Origin: Dyella psychrodurans | GTDB taxonomy: Bacteria > Pseudomonadota > Gammaproteobacteria > Xanthomonadales > Rhodanobacteraceae | Assembly: GCF_003363265.1 (NCBI RefSeq) | Contig: NZ_QRBF01000002.1 | Location: 81,590 to 145,589 of the forward strand | Length of the DNA: 64,000 nucleotides | Direction of reading: 5' to 3' | Shown here: piece by piece, positions 46,649-58,018 of the stretch | How the letters are laid out: each line of letters starts with the position of its first letter | How positions within the stretch are numbered: position 1 is the stretch's first letter | Position numbers and translations under genes: made by a program | Notes under the pieces: model-generated | The model's input: only the letters and a program-made list of their open reading frames with translations | Database searches by the model: none | Told to the model about the DNA's origin: nothing

Positions 46649-47370
46649 TGCGAAGCCTGCTGGTGGCGATTGGTTTCCTGACCCGACTGCCGGTACCCGC
46701 CGGCGTATTCGACGATGAGCGCGCGCAGGCGAATTCGCTGGCGTGGTATCCGCTGGTGGGTTTGTTGCTGGGAATGCTGCTGGCGGTGCTGGGTTGGCTG
46801 CTGCGCGACTCGCCCTCTTTGCTCTCGTCCGTACTGGTGGTGCTGGCATGGGTCGTTTTGACCGGCGCCCTGCATCTGGATGGATTGGCCGACAGCGCCG
46901 ATGCCTGGGTCGGCGGTCTGGGCGATCGCGAGAAGACGCTGGCGATCATGAAAGATCCTCGCTCCGGTCCTGCCGGCGTGGTGGCGCTGGTGCTGGTCGT
47001 GTTGCTGAAGGTTACGGCGATCACGAGCCTGGGGACATTTCAGTGGTTGGCGCTGCTGCTGGCGCCGTTGCTGGCGCGGGCCAGCCTGATCGCGCTGTTT
47101 CTCACCACGCCCTATGTGCGCAGCCGCGGACTCGGCGCGGCGCTTACCAACGCTTCGGGCCGGGCTTGCGCCGTGTCGCTTGCGATCACGGCCGGCCTTT
47201 GCGCACTGGCCAAGTGGCGCGGTGCGCTGGCGCTGCTGGTCGCCGTGCTGGTGTTCGGTCTCTGGCGGCACGCGTGCCAGCGCCGGCTCGGCGGGTTCAC
47301 CGGCGATACGGCCGGAGCACTGGCGGAGATGGTCGAAACGGCGGTGCTGGTGGTGCTGGCCTTGGGCTGA
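46645..47370 (+). CDS. cobS: Cobalamin synthase (AdoCbi-GDP ribazoletransferase)
   Basis: A membrane enzyme joining adenosylcobinamide-GDP and alpha-ribazole, the last step of the nucleotide loop. The 241-residue protein has multiple hydrophobic helices and the family signatures FLTRLPVP, LHLDGLADSADAWVGG and IMKDPRSGPAGV. It is the last gene of the overlapping set; I see no clear terminator behind it. Confidence 0.94.
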   Translation: MMRSLLVAIGFLTRLPVPAGVFDDERAQANSLAWYPLVGLLLGMLLAVLGWLLRDSPSLLSSVLVVLAWVVLTGALHLDGLADSADAWVGGLGDREKTLAIMKDPRSGPAGVVALVLVVLLKVTAITSLGTFQWLALLLAPLLARASLIALFLTTPYVRSRGLGAALTNASGRACAVSLAITAGLCALAKWRGALALLVAVLVFGLWRHACQRRLGGFTGDTAGALAEMVETAVLVVLALG

Positions 47371-47471
47371 GAGCGGCGCGGCCTTGTCGATGTGGTTGAA
47401 ATCCGCCCCCGCGACCCGATAATGCCGACTGCCCCAGTGCCGTAAGGCGGGTGGCACTCCGGAGTGTGTAC

Positions 47472-47765
47472 ATGCCTATCTACGAATTCCAATGCGACGC
47501 CTGCGGTCATCGTTTCGACCGTTTGCAGAAGCTGTCCGATCCCGATCCAAGCCAATGCCCCGACTGCGGTGCGCCCAAGGTGCAGCGCCAGATCAGTGCG
47601 CCGTCCTTCCGTCTTGCCGGCGGCGGCTGGTATGAGACGGATTTCAAGAAGGATGGCGACAAGAAGCGCAATCTGGCGGGCGAGGGCGGCACCAGCAAGC
47701 CCGCCGAAAGCAGCCCTGCGCCCGCGGCGCCGAAAGAAAGCAAGCCGGCGACGACAACGAGCTGA
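47472..47765 (+). CDS. FmdB-type zinc-ribbon protein
   Basis: A 97-residue protein with MPIYEFQCDACGHRFDRLQK and a second CPDCG pair, together a four-Cys zinc ribbon of the FmdB family, followed by a low-complexity Ala/Pro/Lys/Ser tail. The family is often found, as here, upstream of aspS in proteobacteria. Its role is unknown; regulatory or assembly functions have been suggested for relatives. Confidence 0.85.
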   Translation: MPIYEFQCDACGHRFDRLQKLSDPDPSQCPDCGAPKVQRQISAPSFRLAGGGWYETDFKKDGDKKRNLAGEGGTSKPAESSPAPAAPKESKPATTTS

Positions 47766-47773
47766 GCTTTTCT

Positions 47774-47810
47774 CCCTCTCCCATCCCCGCGTAGCCCAGA
47801 GGGGAGAGGG
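47774..47810. repeat. CCCTCTCCC palindrome between fmdB-type gene and aspS
   Basis: CCCTCTCCC at 47774-47782 pairs with GGGAGAGGG at 47802-47810, flanked by T4 and A4. It belongs to the dispersed CTCTCCCC family and could also work as a weak bidirectional terminator. Confidence 0.5.
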
Positions 47811-47888
47811 AAAACGGGGCGTCAGTGTTAAGATTCCGGGTCTTTTCCACGCTAATTCGCCGCCTGGGCGGCCCGGAGTTTCAAGCGC

Positions 47889-49661
47889 ATGCGCACGCAT
47901 TACTGCGGCCTCATCAACGAATCGCTGGTCGGTCAGACCGTCACCCTGTGCGGCTGGGTCAATACCCTGCGCCTGCAGAGCCACGTCGCCTTCGTCGATC
48001 TGCGCGACCATGAAGGGCTGGCCCAGGTAGTGATCGAGCGCGAGAACGCCGCGGCGTTCGCGGTGGCCGGCGAGCTGGGTTACGAGTACTGCGTGCGTGT
48101 CACGGGCAGCATCCGCAAGCGGCTGTCGGCCAACGACAAGCTCAAGACCGGCACGGTCGAACTGCTGGCCGAGACGGTGGAGATTCTCAACGCCGCGAAG
48201 GATCTGCCCTTCGCGCTGCACGAGAATCCGAACGAAGACATGCGGATGACGTATCGCTACCTCGACCTGCGCCGTCCCGAGATGCAGACCATGATGCGCA
48301 CCCGCATCAAGCTGGTGCAGGCGCTGCGCCGCTATCTCGACGCGCGCGGTTTCCAGGATATCGAAACGCCGATCCTCACCAAGGCCACGCCGGAAGGCGC
48401 ACGCGACTATCTCGTGCCCAGCCGCGTGCATGCGGGCCAGTTCTACGCGCTGCCGCAGTCGCCGCAGCTGTTCAAGCAGATCCTGATGATGGCGGGCTTC
48501 GATCGCTACTATCAGATCGCCCGCTGTTTCCGCGACGAAGACCTGCGCGCCGATCGCCAGCCGGAATTCACCCAGCTCGACCTTGAATTCGCCTTCGTCG
48601 AAGAGAAGGACGTGCAGGATTTCGTCGAAGCGCTGATCCGCCATGTGTTCAAGGAAGTGATCGGCGTGGAACTCGCCGCGACCTTCCCGCGCATGACGTG
48701 GGAGGAAGCGATGCGCCGCTTCGGCTCGGACAAGCCGGACCTGCGCATTGCGCTGGAGCTGGCCGACGTGGCCGATGCGCTCAAGCACGTCGAGTTCAAG
48801 GTGTTTGCCGAACCCGCCAACGATCCCGCCGGTCGCGTCGCCGCATTGCGCTTGCCGGGCGGTGCCGCGCTCAGCCGCAAGGACATCGATCAGCTCACCG
48901 AATACGTCGCCAAATACGGCGCGAAAGGTCTCGCCTGGATCAAGTTCGAGGATCTCGCCAAGGGCCGCGAAGGCGTCAATTCGCCGGTGGCGAAATTCCT
49001 CGATGACGCGGCGCTCGATGCCGTGCTCAAAGCTACCGGCGCGCAGTCGGGCGACATGGTGTTCATCGGCGCGGGCAAGTGGAAAACCGTCACCGACTTC
49101 ATGGGCGCGCTGCGCCTGAAGGTCGGCAAGGATCGCGGCCTGGTGGAAAACAGCTGGAAGCCGCTGTGGGTCACCGACTTTCCGATGTTCGAATACGACG
49201 AGGAAGAAAAGCGGTTCGTCGCCCTGCATCACCCATTCACCGCGCCCAAGGTCGACGACATCGCCGAGTTGCGCGCGAATGCCGCCAATGCGGTGAGCCG
49301 CGGCTACGACATGGTGCTCAATGGCGCCGAGATCGGCGGTGGTTCGATCCGTATCCACCGTCCGGACATGCAGAGCGCCGTGTTCGATCTGCTCGGCATT
49401 AGTCCGGAAGAGGCCGAGATGAAGTTCGGCTTCCTGCTCAAGGCGCTGAAATTCGGCGCGCCGCCGCACGGCGGCCTGGCCTTCGGCATCGACCGTATTG
49501 CCGCGCTGATGGCGGGCACCGAATCGATTCGCGACGTCATTGCGTTCCCGAAGACCACCAGTGCGCAGGACTTGATGACCGATGCGCCGTCGATCGTGGG
49601 CGACGCGCAGCTCAAGGAGTTGCATGTCGCGGTCTCCGTCACGGAAAACGCAAAAGGCTGA
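47889..49661 (+). CDS. aspS: Aspartyl-tRNA synthetase
   Basis: Class IIb synthetase of 590 residues, the bacterial length. The N-terminal OB-fold anticodon-binding domain ([20 protein letters not shown]) precedes the catalytic core with motif 2 [18 protein letters not shown] and motif 3 [16 protein letters not shown], plus the bacterial GAD insertion. It charges tRNA-Asp; whether it also charges tRNA-Asn cannot be told here. Confidence 0.97.
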   Translation: MRTHYCGLINESLVGQTVTLCGWVNTLRLQSHVAFVDLRDHEGLAQVVIERENAAAFAVAGELGYEYCVRVTGSIRKRLSANDKLKTGTVELLAETVEILNAAKDLPFALHENPNEDMRMTYRYLDLRRPEMQTMMRTRIKLVQALRRYLDARGFQDIETPILTKATPEGARDYLVPSRVHAGQFYALPQSPQLFKQILMMAGFDRYYQIARCFRDEDLRADRQPEFTQLDLEFAFVEEKDVQDFVEALIRHVFKEVIGVELAATFPRMTWEEAMRRFGSDKPDLRIALELADVADALKHVEFKVFAEPANDPAGRVAALRLPGGAALSRKDIDQLTEYVAKYGAKGLAWIKFEDLAKGREGVNSPVAKFLDDAALDAVLKATGAQSGDMVFIGAGKWKTVTDFMGALRLKVGKDRGLVENSWKPLWVTDFPMFEYDEEEKRFVALHHPFTAPKVDDIAELRANAANAVSRGYDMVLNGAEIGGGSIRIHRPDMQSAVFDLLGISPEEAEMKFGFLLKALKFGAPPHGGLAFGIDRIAALMAGTESIRDVIAFPKTTSAQDLMTDAPSIVGDAQLKELHVAVSVTENAKG

Positions 49662-49667
49662 GTGCGC

Positions 49668-49700
49668 GCATGCCATGCCGGAGCATCCGGCATGGCATGC
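49668..49700. terminator. Perfect 15-bp hairpin after aspS
   Basis: GCATGCCATGCCGGA (49668-49682) is inverted perfectly at 49686-49700 with a three-base loop, seven bases after the aspS stop. There is no T-tract, so it is a terminator-like or RNA-stabilising structure. Confidence 0.5.
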
Positions 49701-49728
49701 TGGACGTCACGTCGCAGCTGTCTGACAC

Positions 49729-50361
49729 ATGACCGAACACATCATTCTGCTGCATGGCATTTGGATGCGCGGCTTCGCGCTCGGCCTGTTGCACCGGCGT
49801 CTCATGGAGGACGGATTTCGCGTCCATCGTCTCGATTACATGAGTGTGGCGGCGACCCAGCAACACATCCTCGCGCGCCTGCGCGCCGGGATGGTGGAGT
49901 GTGCGCCTGAGCCCGTGCATCTGGTGGGCCACAGCCTTGGCGGTCTGCTGGCGTTGCGCGCCTGCGTCGAAGCGAATGATCTTCCACCGGGGCGCATCGT
50001 GTGCCTGGGTTCGCCGCTCAAAGGCAGCGCCGCCGCGCGTGCCTTTGCGAACCTGGGACGCGGCGGCGAGATACTGCTGGGCGACAACCGCGTGCTGCTG
50101 GAGCAGGGCTTCGAGGCCTGGAACGGGCCGCGCGAGGTCGGCATGATCGCCGGCCGCATGCCGATCGGGCTGGGTGCCATGCTCGGCCATATCGCCGGGG
50201 AGCACGACGGCACCGTCGCGGTGGAGGAAACCCGTTTGCCGGGTCTGGCAGGGCACTGCGTGGTCGAAACCAGCCATACCGGGCTGTTGTTTTCGGCGGA
50301 AGTGGCACGGCTGACTGGTCAATTTTTGCGCAGTGGACGTTTTGACGCTGGCGAAGCCTAA
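49729..50361 (+). CDS. Small alpha/beta hydrolase, lipase-like
   Basis: A 210-residue hydrolase with the oxyanion segment LLHGIWMRGFAL, the nucleophile elbow VGHSLGGLLAL, a candidate Asp in GEHDGTVAV and His in VETSHTGLLFS. No signal peptide is visible. It resembles PGAP1/lipase-type esterases of unknown substrate. It stands alone between aspS and yebC. Confidence 0.8.
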   Translation: MTEHIILLHGIWMRGFALGLLHRRLMEDGFRVHRLDYMSVAATQQHILARLRAGMVECAPEPVHLVGHSLGGLLALRACVEANDLPPGRIVCLGSPLKGSAAARAFANLGRGGEILLGDNRVLLEQGFEAWNGPREVGMIAGRMPIGLGAMLGHIAGEHDGTVAVEETRLPGLAGHCVVETSHTGLLFSAEVARLTGQFLRSGRFDAGEA

Positions 50362-50396
50362 GCCTTAATTCTGGGAACGAGCTGCATCTTCCTGCT

Positions 50397-50500
50397 CCTC
50401 CCCCTGCTTGCAGGGGGAGGCTGGGAGGGGGTGGCACGAGCTTGCCGCGCGCACCATGGCTGCACCCCACCCCGACCCTCCCCTACTGCACGTAGGGGAG
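50397..50500. repeat. Pair of CCTCCCC palindromes upstream of yebC
   Basis: Two hairpins, CCTCCCCCTGC/GCAGGGGGAGG (50397-50420) and CCTCCCCTAC/GTAGGGGAGG (around 50476-50500), are oriented so that the intervening G-rich and C-rich parts also pair. The arrangement resembles a paired REP-type element. It fills most of the 236-base gap before yebC. Confidence 0.55.
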
Positions 50501-50597
50501 GGGGATTGCGCCGTTGGATCACGCAAAAGCGGAGCGCCATGGCGCAATGCAGTAAAATCCCCCGCTTTCCACTTTTGACATCGAGTCAGGTATCACC

Positions 50598-51329
50598 ATG
50601 GGTAGAGGCCCGTCCATCGAAGGTCGCAAGAATGCCGAAGACGCCAAGCGCGCCAAGGTGTTCACCAAGCTGATCCGCGAAATCACCGTCGCCACGCGCG
50701 CAGGCGTCGCCGATCCGGCCCTCAATCCGCGCCTTCGCGCCGCGGTGGACAAGGCGCTGACCGCCAACATGTCCAAGGACACGATCGAGCGCGCCATCAA
50801 GCGCGGTTCGGGTGCCGATGGCGGCGCGAAGATGGAAGAGCTGCGCTACGAAGGCTACGGCCCGGCCGGCATCGCGCTGATCATCGAATGCTTCACCGAC
50901 AATCCCACGCGCACCGTGGCCGACGTGCGCCATGCGCTCACCAAGCACGGCGGCAATCTGGGCACCAACGGTTCGGTGGCATTCCAGTTCACGCGTTGCG
51001 GTGAGCTGGTCTTCGCAACGGGCGGCGACGCGGCGGCGGAAGAAAAAGTGCTGGAAGCGGCACTCGAAGCCGGCGCCGACGATGTCATCAACGAGCATGG
51101 CGAGAGCACGGTGATCTGCGCGCCGGAAAACTTCGAAACCGTGCAGCAGGCGTTGATCGACGCCAAGCTCGACGCGATGCATGCCGGCGTGGTGATGCGC
51201 CCCAACAACCGCACTGCCGTTACGGGCGAAGCGCTGGAAACGCTCACCGATCTGCTCGAGAAGCTCGATTCGCTGGATGACGTCAGCGAGGTCTATCACA
51301 ACGCCTTGTTGCCAGCCGACGCCGGCTGA
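50598..51329 (+). CDS. yebC: YebC/TACO1-family protein
   Basis: A 243-residue member of the YebC family, linked in recent work to relief of ribosome stalling at proline stretches and earlier described as a transcription regulator. It shows [29 protein letters not shown] and [16 protein letters not shown]. The N-terminus [20 protein letters not shown] replaces the common MAGHSKW form, as in xanthomonads. It precedes ruvC, the conserved neighbour. Confidence 0.94.
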   Translation: MGRGPSIEGRKNAEDAKRAKVFTKLIREITVATRAGVADPALNPRLRAAVDKALTANMSKDTIERAIKRGSGADGGAKMEELRYEGYGPAGIALIIECFTDNPTRTVADVRHALTKHGGNLGTNGSVAFQFTRCGELVFATGGDAAAEEKVLEAALEAGADDVINEHGESTVICAPENFETVQQALIDAKLDAMHAGVVMRPNNRTAVTGEALETLTDLLEKLDSLDDVSEVYHNALLPADAG

Positions 51330-51361
51330 GCCATCGACGCCGCGACCCAAGCTACCGCGCG

Positions 51362-51883
51362 ATGATCCGCATCATTGGCATTGATCCAGGCAGCCAGCGC
51401 ACTGGCATCGGCATCGTGGATGTCGATGCGGCGGGCAAGTTGTCGCACGTCTTTCATGATGCGCTGGTGGTGGCGGGCGAAGAAAATTTCCCGCTGCGCC
51501 TGAAGCACATTTTCGATGGCATCAGCGAGATCATCGCGGAGCATCGTCCGGTCGAGTGCGGCATCGAGCGCGTGTTCATGGCACGCAATGCCGATTCGGC
51601 CCTGAAACTCGGGCAGGCGAGGGGTGCCGCGATCTGCGCGGTGGTCAATCACGGGATCGCCGTGCACGAATACGCAGCCACCGAAGTCAAGAAGGCCGTG
51701 GTCGGTGGCGGTCGCAGCGACAAAACCCAGGTGCAGCACATGATTGGCGTATTGCTGGGTTTGAAGGGACCGATACAAGCCGATGCCGCCGATGCGCTGG
51801 CGATCGCCGTGGCGCATGCGCACACGCGTTCCAGTCTCGAACGCGTGGGCATTCCTCGTACTGCATGGAGACGTCGACGATGA
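51362..51883 (+). CDS. ruvC: Holliday junction resolvase RuvC
   Basis: An endonuclease that cuts Holliday junctions. The 173-residue protein has catalytic acids in [12 protein letters not shown] (Asp8), CGIERVF and the C-terminal [14 protein letters not shown]. The stop overlaps the ruvA start by ATGA. Confidence 0.96.
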   Translation: MIRIIGIDPGSQRTGIGIVDVDAAGKLSHVFHDALVVAGEENFPLRLKHIFDGISEIIAEHRPVECGIERVFMARNADSALKLGQARGAAICAVVNHGIAVHEYAATEVKKAVVGGGRSDKTQVQHMIGVLLGLKGPIQADAADALAIAVAHAHTRSSLERVGIPRTAWRRRR

Positions 51884-52476
51884 TTGGCAGGCTAAGGGGA
51901 ATTCTCGTTTCCAAGCAGCCGCCCTGGCTGCTGGTGGAAGTTGGCGGTGTCGGCTACGAGCTGGAAGCGCCGATGTCCACCATCTACGACCTGCCTGCCA
52001 CCGGCAAGGAAGTCACGCTGCTCACCCATTACGCAGTGAAGGAAGACAGCGTGGCGCTGTACGGATTTCTGCATGAATCCGAGCGCACGCTGTTTCGCAA
52101 TCTGCAAAAGGTTAGCGGCATCGGCGCGAAGATTTCGTTGGCGGTGTTGTCCGGTGTCTCCACACAGGATTTCGCCCGTCTCGTGCAAGCTGGCGATGTG
52201 GTGGCATTGACCAAGATCCCAGGCATCGGCAAAAAGACCGCGGAACGCATCGTGGTGGAATTGCGCGATCGCGTGGACGGGCTTGGTGTCAGTGCGTCGG
52301 GTCTCGCCGCGGCATCCAACACACCGCTCGATCCTGCCGCGGAGGCCACCGTGGCTTTGCAGCAGCTTGGCTACAAGCCGGTTGAAGTGACACGACTGGT
52401 GCAGAAGGTCGCCTCCCCGGGCGACAGTGCCGAAGCCATCATCCGCAAGGCGCTGCGCGCCGCACTCGGGAGTTGA
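51880..52476 (+). CDS. ruvA: Holliday junction DNA helicase subunit RuvA
   Basis: Binds four-way junctions and loads RuvB. The 198-residue protein has an N-terminal OB fold ([20 protein letters not shown]), two helix-hairpin-helix motifs ([13 protein letters not shown] and [16 protein letters not shown]) and the C-terminal RuvB-contact domain. kup follows after three bases. Confidence 0.96.
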   Translation: MIGRLRGILVSKQPPWLLVEVGGVGYELEAPMSTIYDLPATGKEVTLLTHYAVKEDSVALYGFLHESERTLFRNLQKVSGIGAKISLAVLSGVSTQDFARLVQAGDVVALTKIPGIGKKTAERIVVELRDRVDGLGVSASGLAAASNTPLDPAAEATVALQQLGYKPVEVTRLVQKVASPGDSAEAIIRKALRAALGS

Positions 52477-52479
52477 TAA

Positions 52480-54381
52480 GTGGGCCAGGATATTCATCAC
52501 GGCATCAGCGAAGCCGACGCCAAGAAGCGTCTCGCGGCCTTGGCGCTGGGTGCCATCGGCGTGGTTTACGGCGACATCGGCACGAGTCCGCTGTACACCT
52601 TGCAGACCACGCTGAGCCACGACGGCATGAGGCCGACGCCCGAGAGCATCTATGGCGTGCTTTCGCTGATCTTCTGGGCGCAGATCATCGTGGTGTCGTT
52701 GAAATACGTCACCTTCATCATGCGTGCCGACAACAAGGGTGAAGGCGGCATCATGGCGCTGATGGCGTTGGCGCTGCGCGGTGTGCGCGACAGCGCGAGA
52801 CTGCGCTGGTTGCTGGCGATCATCGGCATTTTCGGTGCGTCGCTGTTCTACGGCGACGGCGTGATCACGCCGGCGATCTCCGTATTGTCCGCCGTCGAAG
52901 GCGTGAAGGTGGTATCGCCTGGTTTGGCGCCTTGGGTGGTGCCCGTTACGGCAGTGATTCTGTTCTTCCTGTTTGCGCTGCAACGCCACGGCACGGAACG
53001 CGTGGGCAAGTTGTTCGGTCCTGTGATGGTGATCTGGTTCATCACCATTGCGGTGCTGGGTGTGTCGATGATCGCCCACAATCCGCATGTTCTGTGGGCG
53101 ATCAATCCTTACTACGGGCTGCGGTTCTTCATGAACCATGGCGTGCAGGGATTCATCGCGCTGGGTGGCGTCGTGCTGGCGCTAACGGGTGCGGAAGCCT
53201 TGTATGCCGACATGGGCCACTTCGGCAAACGCCCCATACGCCTTGCGTGGTTCAGCTTCGTATTGCCGGCGCTGGTGCTCAATTACTTCGGTCAGGGCGC
53301 GTTGCTGCTGGATCATCCCGACGCGATCGACAATCCGTTCTTCAAGACCGTGCCGTCGGTGCTGTTGTATCCGATGATCGGTCTTGCCACGGCGGCGACC
53401 GTGATCGCGTCGCAAGCAGTGATCTCCGGTGCGTTCTCGATGACACGCGAAGCGATGTCGCTGGGTTATTCGATGCGCATGCCGGTGGTGCACACCTCGC
53501 GTGAGATGTCCGGCCAGATCTTCGTGCCATGGGTCAACAGCTTCCTGCTGGTGCTGGTGCTGGTCGCGGTGCTGGGCTTCCGCAGCTCCGACAGCCTGAG
53601 CGCGGCGTACGGTATCGCGGTGACCGGCACGATGACGATCACCACCATCCTGGCCTTGTTCGTGGCGCATCACCAATGGAAATGGAAGATGCCGGTGGTG
53701 CTGATCGCGGGCGCTTTGCTGCTGATCATCGACGTGTCGTTCTTCAGCGCCAACCTGATCAAGGTCGAATACGGCGGTTGGTTCCCGCTGGTGCTGGGGC
53801 TGGGCGTGTTCGTGGTGATGACCACCTGGCGCCGCGGCCGCGAGCTGGTGGTGCGCGAGATCAAGCAGGGCGGTCTGGCCTTGGAGCCGTTCATCGAGAA
53901 CATCACCGAGCATCCGCCGCTCCGCGTACCGGGCACGGCGGTGTTCCTCACCGCCAACCAGAACGCCGTGCCGCATGCCTTGTTGCACAACCTCAAGCAC
54001 AACAAGGTGCTGCACGAGCGCAACGTGATGTTGACCGTCGAGATCCTGGAGACGCCGGTTGCCGATGCGGAAGAGCGTATCCACCTGCTGCCGATGGCGG
54101 GCGAGTTCTACGGTCTGGAAGTGCGCTTTGGTTTTGCCGAGGATCCGAACATTCCGTTGGCGCTGTCCAAGTGCGCGCGCAGCGGCCTTCCGTTCGATCT
54201 GATGGATACCACCTTCTTCCTTTCGCGCGAGAACGTCGTCGCGGACAAGCGTCGTCCCGGCATGGTGCTGTGGCGCGATCGCCTGTTTGCCTTCATGTCG
54301 CGCAATGCGTTGCCGGCGACCGCGTTTTTCCAGATTCCCGGCAATCGCCTGATCGAGCTGGGAACGCAGGTGGAAATCTGA
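52480..54381 (+). CDS. kup: Low-affinity potassium uptake transporter Kup
   Basis: An inner-membrane K+/H+ symporter of 633 residues. The N-terminus [22 protein letters not shown] is the KUP signature; about twelve hydrophobic helices follow, then a C-terminal cytoplasmic domain. GTG start. It lies between ruvA and ruvB, three bases after ruvA, so recombination and potassium-uptake genes share a transcript. Confidence 0.95.
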   Translation: MGQDIHHGISEADAKKRLAALALGAIGVVYGDIGTSPLYTLQTTLSHDGMRPTPESIYGVLSLIFWAQIIVVSLKYVTFIMRADNKGEGGIMALMALALRGVRDSARLRWLLAIIGIFGASLFYGDGVITPAISVLSAVEGVKVVSPGLAPWVVPVTAVILFFLFALQRHGTERVGKLFGPVMVIWFITIAVLGVSMIAHNPHVLWAINPYYGLRFFMNHGVQGFIALGGVVLALTGAEALYADMGHFGKRPIRLAWFSFVLPALVLNYFGQGALLLDHPDAIDNPFFKTVPSVLLYPMIGLATAATVIASQAVISGAFSMTREAMSLGYSMRMPVVHTSREMSGQIFVPWVNSFLLVLVLVAVLGFRSSDSLSAAYGIAVTGTMTITTILALFVAHHQWKWKMPVVLIAGALLLIIDVSFFSANLIKVEYGGWFPLVLGLGVFVVMTTWRRGRELVVREIKQGGLALEPFIENITEHPPLRVPGTAVFLTANQNAVPHALLHNLKHNKVLHERNVMLTVEILETPVADAEERIHLLPMAGEFYGLEVRFGFAEDPNIPLALSKCARSGLPFDLMDTTFFLSRENVVADKRRPGMVLWRDRLFAFMSRNALPATAFFQIPGNRLIELGTQVEI

Positions 54382-54430
54382 TGGGAACGGGCGGCTCGCT
54401 GCCGCCGTCCCAGTCCGCCATAATTCGCCC

Positions 54431-55472
<1,042 letters not shown>

Positions 55473-55480
<8 letters not shown>

Positions 55481-55874
55481 AAGCAAGGTTTTCGCCTGGC
55501 CGGTCCGCGTCTACTGGGAAGACACCGATGCCGGCGGCGTGGTCTACCACGCCAGCTACCTGCGTTTCATGGAGCGTGCCCGTACGGAGTGGCTGCGGGG
55601 GCTGGGCGTGGACCAGATGGCCTTCAAAGAGGCCACGGGGCTGGCTTTCATGGTGCACCGGATGGAAATCGACTTCCTCAAGCCCGCCCTGCTGGACGAT
55701 GAACTGACGGTGACGGTGGAAGTCAAAGAAAGGCGTTCAGCCAGTATCCTTTTCACCCAGACGATCAGTAAGGCGGATGGGACGCGACTTATCGAGGCGC
55801 AAGTACGCGCCGCATGCGTGGATCTCAAGCGCATGCGACCCGCTCCCATACCGGCCGGCCTGATCCGGGACTAA
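55473..55874 (+). CDS. ybgC: Acyl-CoA thioesterase YbgC (tol-pal associated)
   Basis: A hot-dog-fold thioesterase of 133 residues with the active-site region [20 protein letters not shown], containing the catalytic Asp. It is the first gene of the conserved tol-pal cluster and is linked to phospholipid-related acyl metabolism. The start lies within the ruvB end. Confidence 0.93.
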
Positions 55875-55934
55875 CCCCTGTCCCGAACCGACGCTTTCAC
55901 ATACTCAATTTTGTTGGTGGAGAACCCCCAAGCC

Positions 55935-56624
55935 ATGAACAGTGGACTGAACGTTTTCAAGCTGCTCGTCGAGGCGAGCCTGCCGGTGCAGCTGGTGATG
56001 GTGATGCTGTTGCTGTTCTCCTTCATGTCCTGGGTGATCATCATCCGCAAGTATTCGCAGCTGAAAGCCGCGATGGAAAACGCCGAATCTTTCGAAGAGC
56101 GCTTCTGGTCCGGCGCGGATCTCGCGCAGTTGTTCCGCGAGGTCAGCAACAACGGCGGCGACAACGGCGGCATGGAGAACATCTTCGAATCCGGCTTCCG
56201 CGAATTCGTGCGTCAGCGTCAGCGTCGCGTGAGCGACATGCGCACGGTGATCGAAGGTTCCGAGCGTGCGATGCGCGTGGCCGGCACCAAGGAGATCGGT
56301 TCGCTGGAACGCAATCTCGAGTTTCTTGCCAACGTCGGCTCGATCAGCCCGTATGTCGGCCTGTTCGGTACGGTGTGGGGCATCATGGGTGCTTTCCAGG
56401 GCCTGGGCGAGATGAAGGACGTCACCATCGCCGTGGTGGCGCCGCATATCTCCGAAGCGCTCATTGCAACGGCCATGGGCCTGTTTGCCGCGATTCCGGC
56501 GGTGTGGGCCTATAACCGCTACGCCAACAAGGTCGAGCGCGTGGCTTCGCGGTACGAGGTGTTCCAGGAAGAGTTCTCCTCCGTGCTGCAACGGCAGATT
56601 CAGTCCGACGACCCCAATCACTGA
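55935..56624 (+). CDS. tolQ: Tol-Pal system proton channel subunit TolQ
   Basis: An ExbB/MotA-type inner-membrane protein of 229 residues with three helices: LVMVMLLLFSFMSWVIII, SPYVGLFGTVWGIMGAF and ALIATAMGLFAAIPAVWAYN. It forms the energised TolQR motor. ATG 55935 follows GGTGGAG; an upstream in-frame TTG at 55911 has less support. Confidence 0.95.
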   Translation: MNSGLNVFKLLVEASLPVQLVMVMLLLFSFMSWVIIIRKYSQLKAAMENAESFEERFWSGADLAQLFREVSNNGGDNGGMENIFESGFREFVRQRQRRVSDMRTVIEGSERAMRVAGTKEIGSLERNLEFLANVGSISPYVGLFGTVWGIMGAFQGLGEMKDVTIAVVAPHISEALIATAMGLFAAIPAVWAYNRYANKVERVASRYEVFQEEFSSVLQRQIQSDDPNH

Positions 56625-56638
56625 GCGGGAGTGCAGCC

Positions 56639-57085
56639 ATGCGAAGCTCCGCGCGTCATAAGCGCTTCAAGCTGAAATCAGAGATCAACGTCGTTCCCTA
56701 CATCGACGTGATGCTGGTGCTGTTGATCATCTTCATGGTCACGGCGCCCATGCTCAATTCCAACGTCGACGTGAACCTGCCGCAGGCGAACGCCAAGTCG
56801 CTGCAGGACAAGAAAGAGCCGGTGATCATTTCGGTCGACAGCCATGGACAGCTGTATCTCACCCTCGGCACCGAGAAGAAAGAACCCATCGATGCCGACG
56901 CGCTGAAGGTCAAGGTCGGCGCATTCGTGCAGCAGAATCCGGATGTGAGCGTGCTGGTCGCTGGCGATCGCGACGGCAAGTACGACGGTGTGTATCAGGT
57001 ACTGGCCTTGCTGCAACAGGCCGGTGTCGCCAAGGTCGGTTTGATGAGTGCGCCGGAGACGGGCAATCCGAATGGACGACCGTAA
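56639..57085 (+). CDS. tolR: Tol-Pal system protein TolR
   Basis: An ExbD-type subunit of 148 residues. A single N-terminal helix YIDVMLVLLIIFMVTAPML carries the conserved Asp needed for proton flow, and the rest is periplasmic. It overlaps tolA by 14 bases. Confidence 0.95.
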   Translation: MRSSARHKRFKLKSEINVVPYIDVMLVLLIIFMVTAPMLNSNVDVNLPQANAKSLQDKKEPVIISVDSHGQLYLTLGTEKKEPIDADALKVKVGAFVQQNPDVSVLVAGDRDGKYDGVYQVLALLQQAGVAKVGLMSAPETGNPNGRP

Positions 57086-58010
57086 CGCCAAGGGCACTCC
57101 GCTTGCGGTAGTGCTGTCCGCCGTCTTGCATCTGGGCATCGTGGCGTTCCTGTTTCTGGCCACGCTTTCGTGCACCAACTACGACGCGTTTCTCACGGCG
57201 TTGCATCTGCCCAATCCCATCACCTGTACGCCTCCCCCGCTGCAGCTGAAGGGGCCGGTGATCGAGGCCACGTTGCTGGGTAATACAGGGGCGCCGCCGC
57301 CGAAGGCGGTGAAGGTGAAGCCCGTTCCCAATACGGTGCCGCCACCGCCTTCCGTGCCGCCGCCCCAGCCACCCGAGGTCCAGCCGCAGGTGAGCCAGCT
57401 GCCGCCGCCGCCCAAGAATCCCGACACCGTGGATCAGGAGCGCGTGGTGCAGGATGCGCTGCAGAAGGCCGAGGACGCCAAGAAAGAACAGCAAGAAAGA
57501 GAGCGCCAGCGTCAGGCAGACCTGGATGCGCAGGCGGCCAAGCGCAAACAAGAGCAGGAAAAAGTGGATGAGCTCTTCAAGCAGATGGATCAGGCTTCAG
57601 CCCAGACGCAAAAGCTCGACAACAAGGCCAAGCAAGCCAAGCAGCAAATGGCGGACCTGAAAAACGCCTCGGAAAACGGCCTGCCCGATCTGCCGAACGC
57701 TGCCCAGCGCCAGAAGGGCACCAATGCGCAGAACAGCAGCCTGCTGGACCAGTACATGGCGGCGATTCAGAACGCCGTCACACAGAATTGGACGCGGCCG
57801 GATAACATGCCCAACGCTCCGTGCGTCGTACACATTGTGCAGTCCCCTGGCGGCACGGTGATGAGCGCGAAGGCATCGTCCGGTTGTCCGTACGACGATG
57901 CTGGCAAACGATCCGTTGAAAATGCCGTATTGCGTGCGCAGCCGCTGCCCTACAAGGGTTTCGAAAGCGTGTTTCAGCGTGAAATCGACTTCACATTCAT
58001 ACCGCAGTGA
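57072..58010 (+). CDS. tolA: Tol-Pal system protein TolA
   Basis: An inner-membrane-anchored linker of 312 residues: an N-terminal helix (LAVVLSAVLHLGIVAFLFLA), a Pro-rich segment (about 75-120), a Lys/Gln/Glu-rich helical stretch (QERERQRQADLDAQAAKRKQ) and a C-terminal TolA domain with two Cys (NAPCVVHI and SSGCPYDD). The helical part is shorter than in E. coli. It connects TolQR to TolB-Pal. Confidence 0.93.
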   Translation: MDDRNAKGTPLAVVLSAVLHLGIVAFLFLATLSCTNYDAFLTALHLPNPITCTPPPLQLKGPVIEATLLGNTGAPPPKAVKVKPVPNTVPPPPSVPPPQPPEVQPQVSQLPPPPKNPDTVDQERVVQDALQKAEDAKKEQQERERQRQADLDAQAAKRKQEQEKVDELFKQMDQASAQTQKLDNKAKQAKQQMADLKNASENGLPDLPNAAQRQKGTNAQNSSLLDQYMAAIQNAVTQNWTRPDNMPNAPCVVHIVQSPGGTVMSAKASSGCPYDDAGKRSVENAVLRAQPLPYKGFESVFQREIDFTFIPQ

Positions 58011-58018
58011 GCCACCCC

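Noticed and set aside
47112..49676. An ~850-codon minus-strand frame opposite aspS and the zinc-ribbon gene
   Set aside because: aspS is unmistakable on the plus strand; the antisense frame has no domain and crosses several real gene borders.
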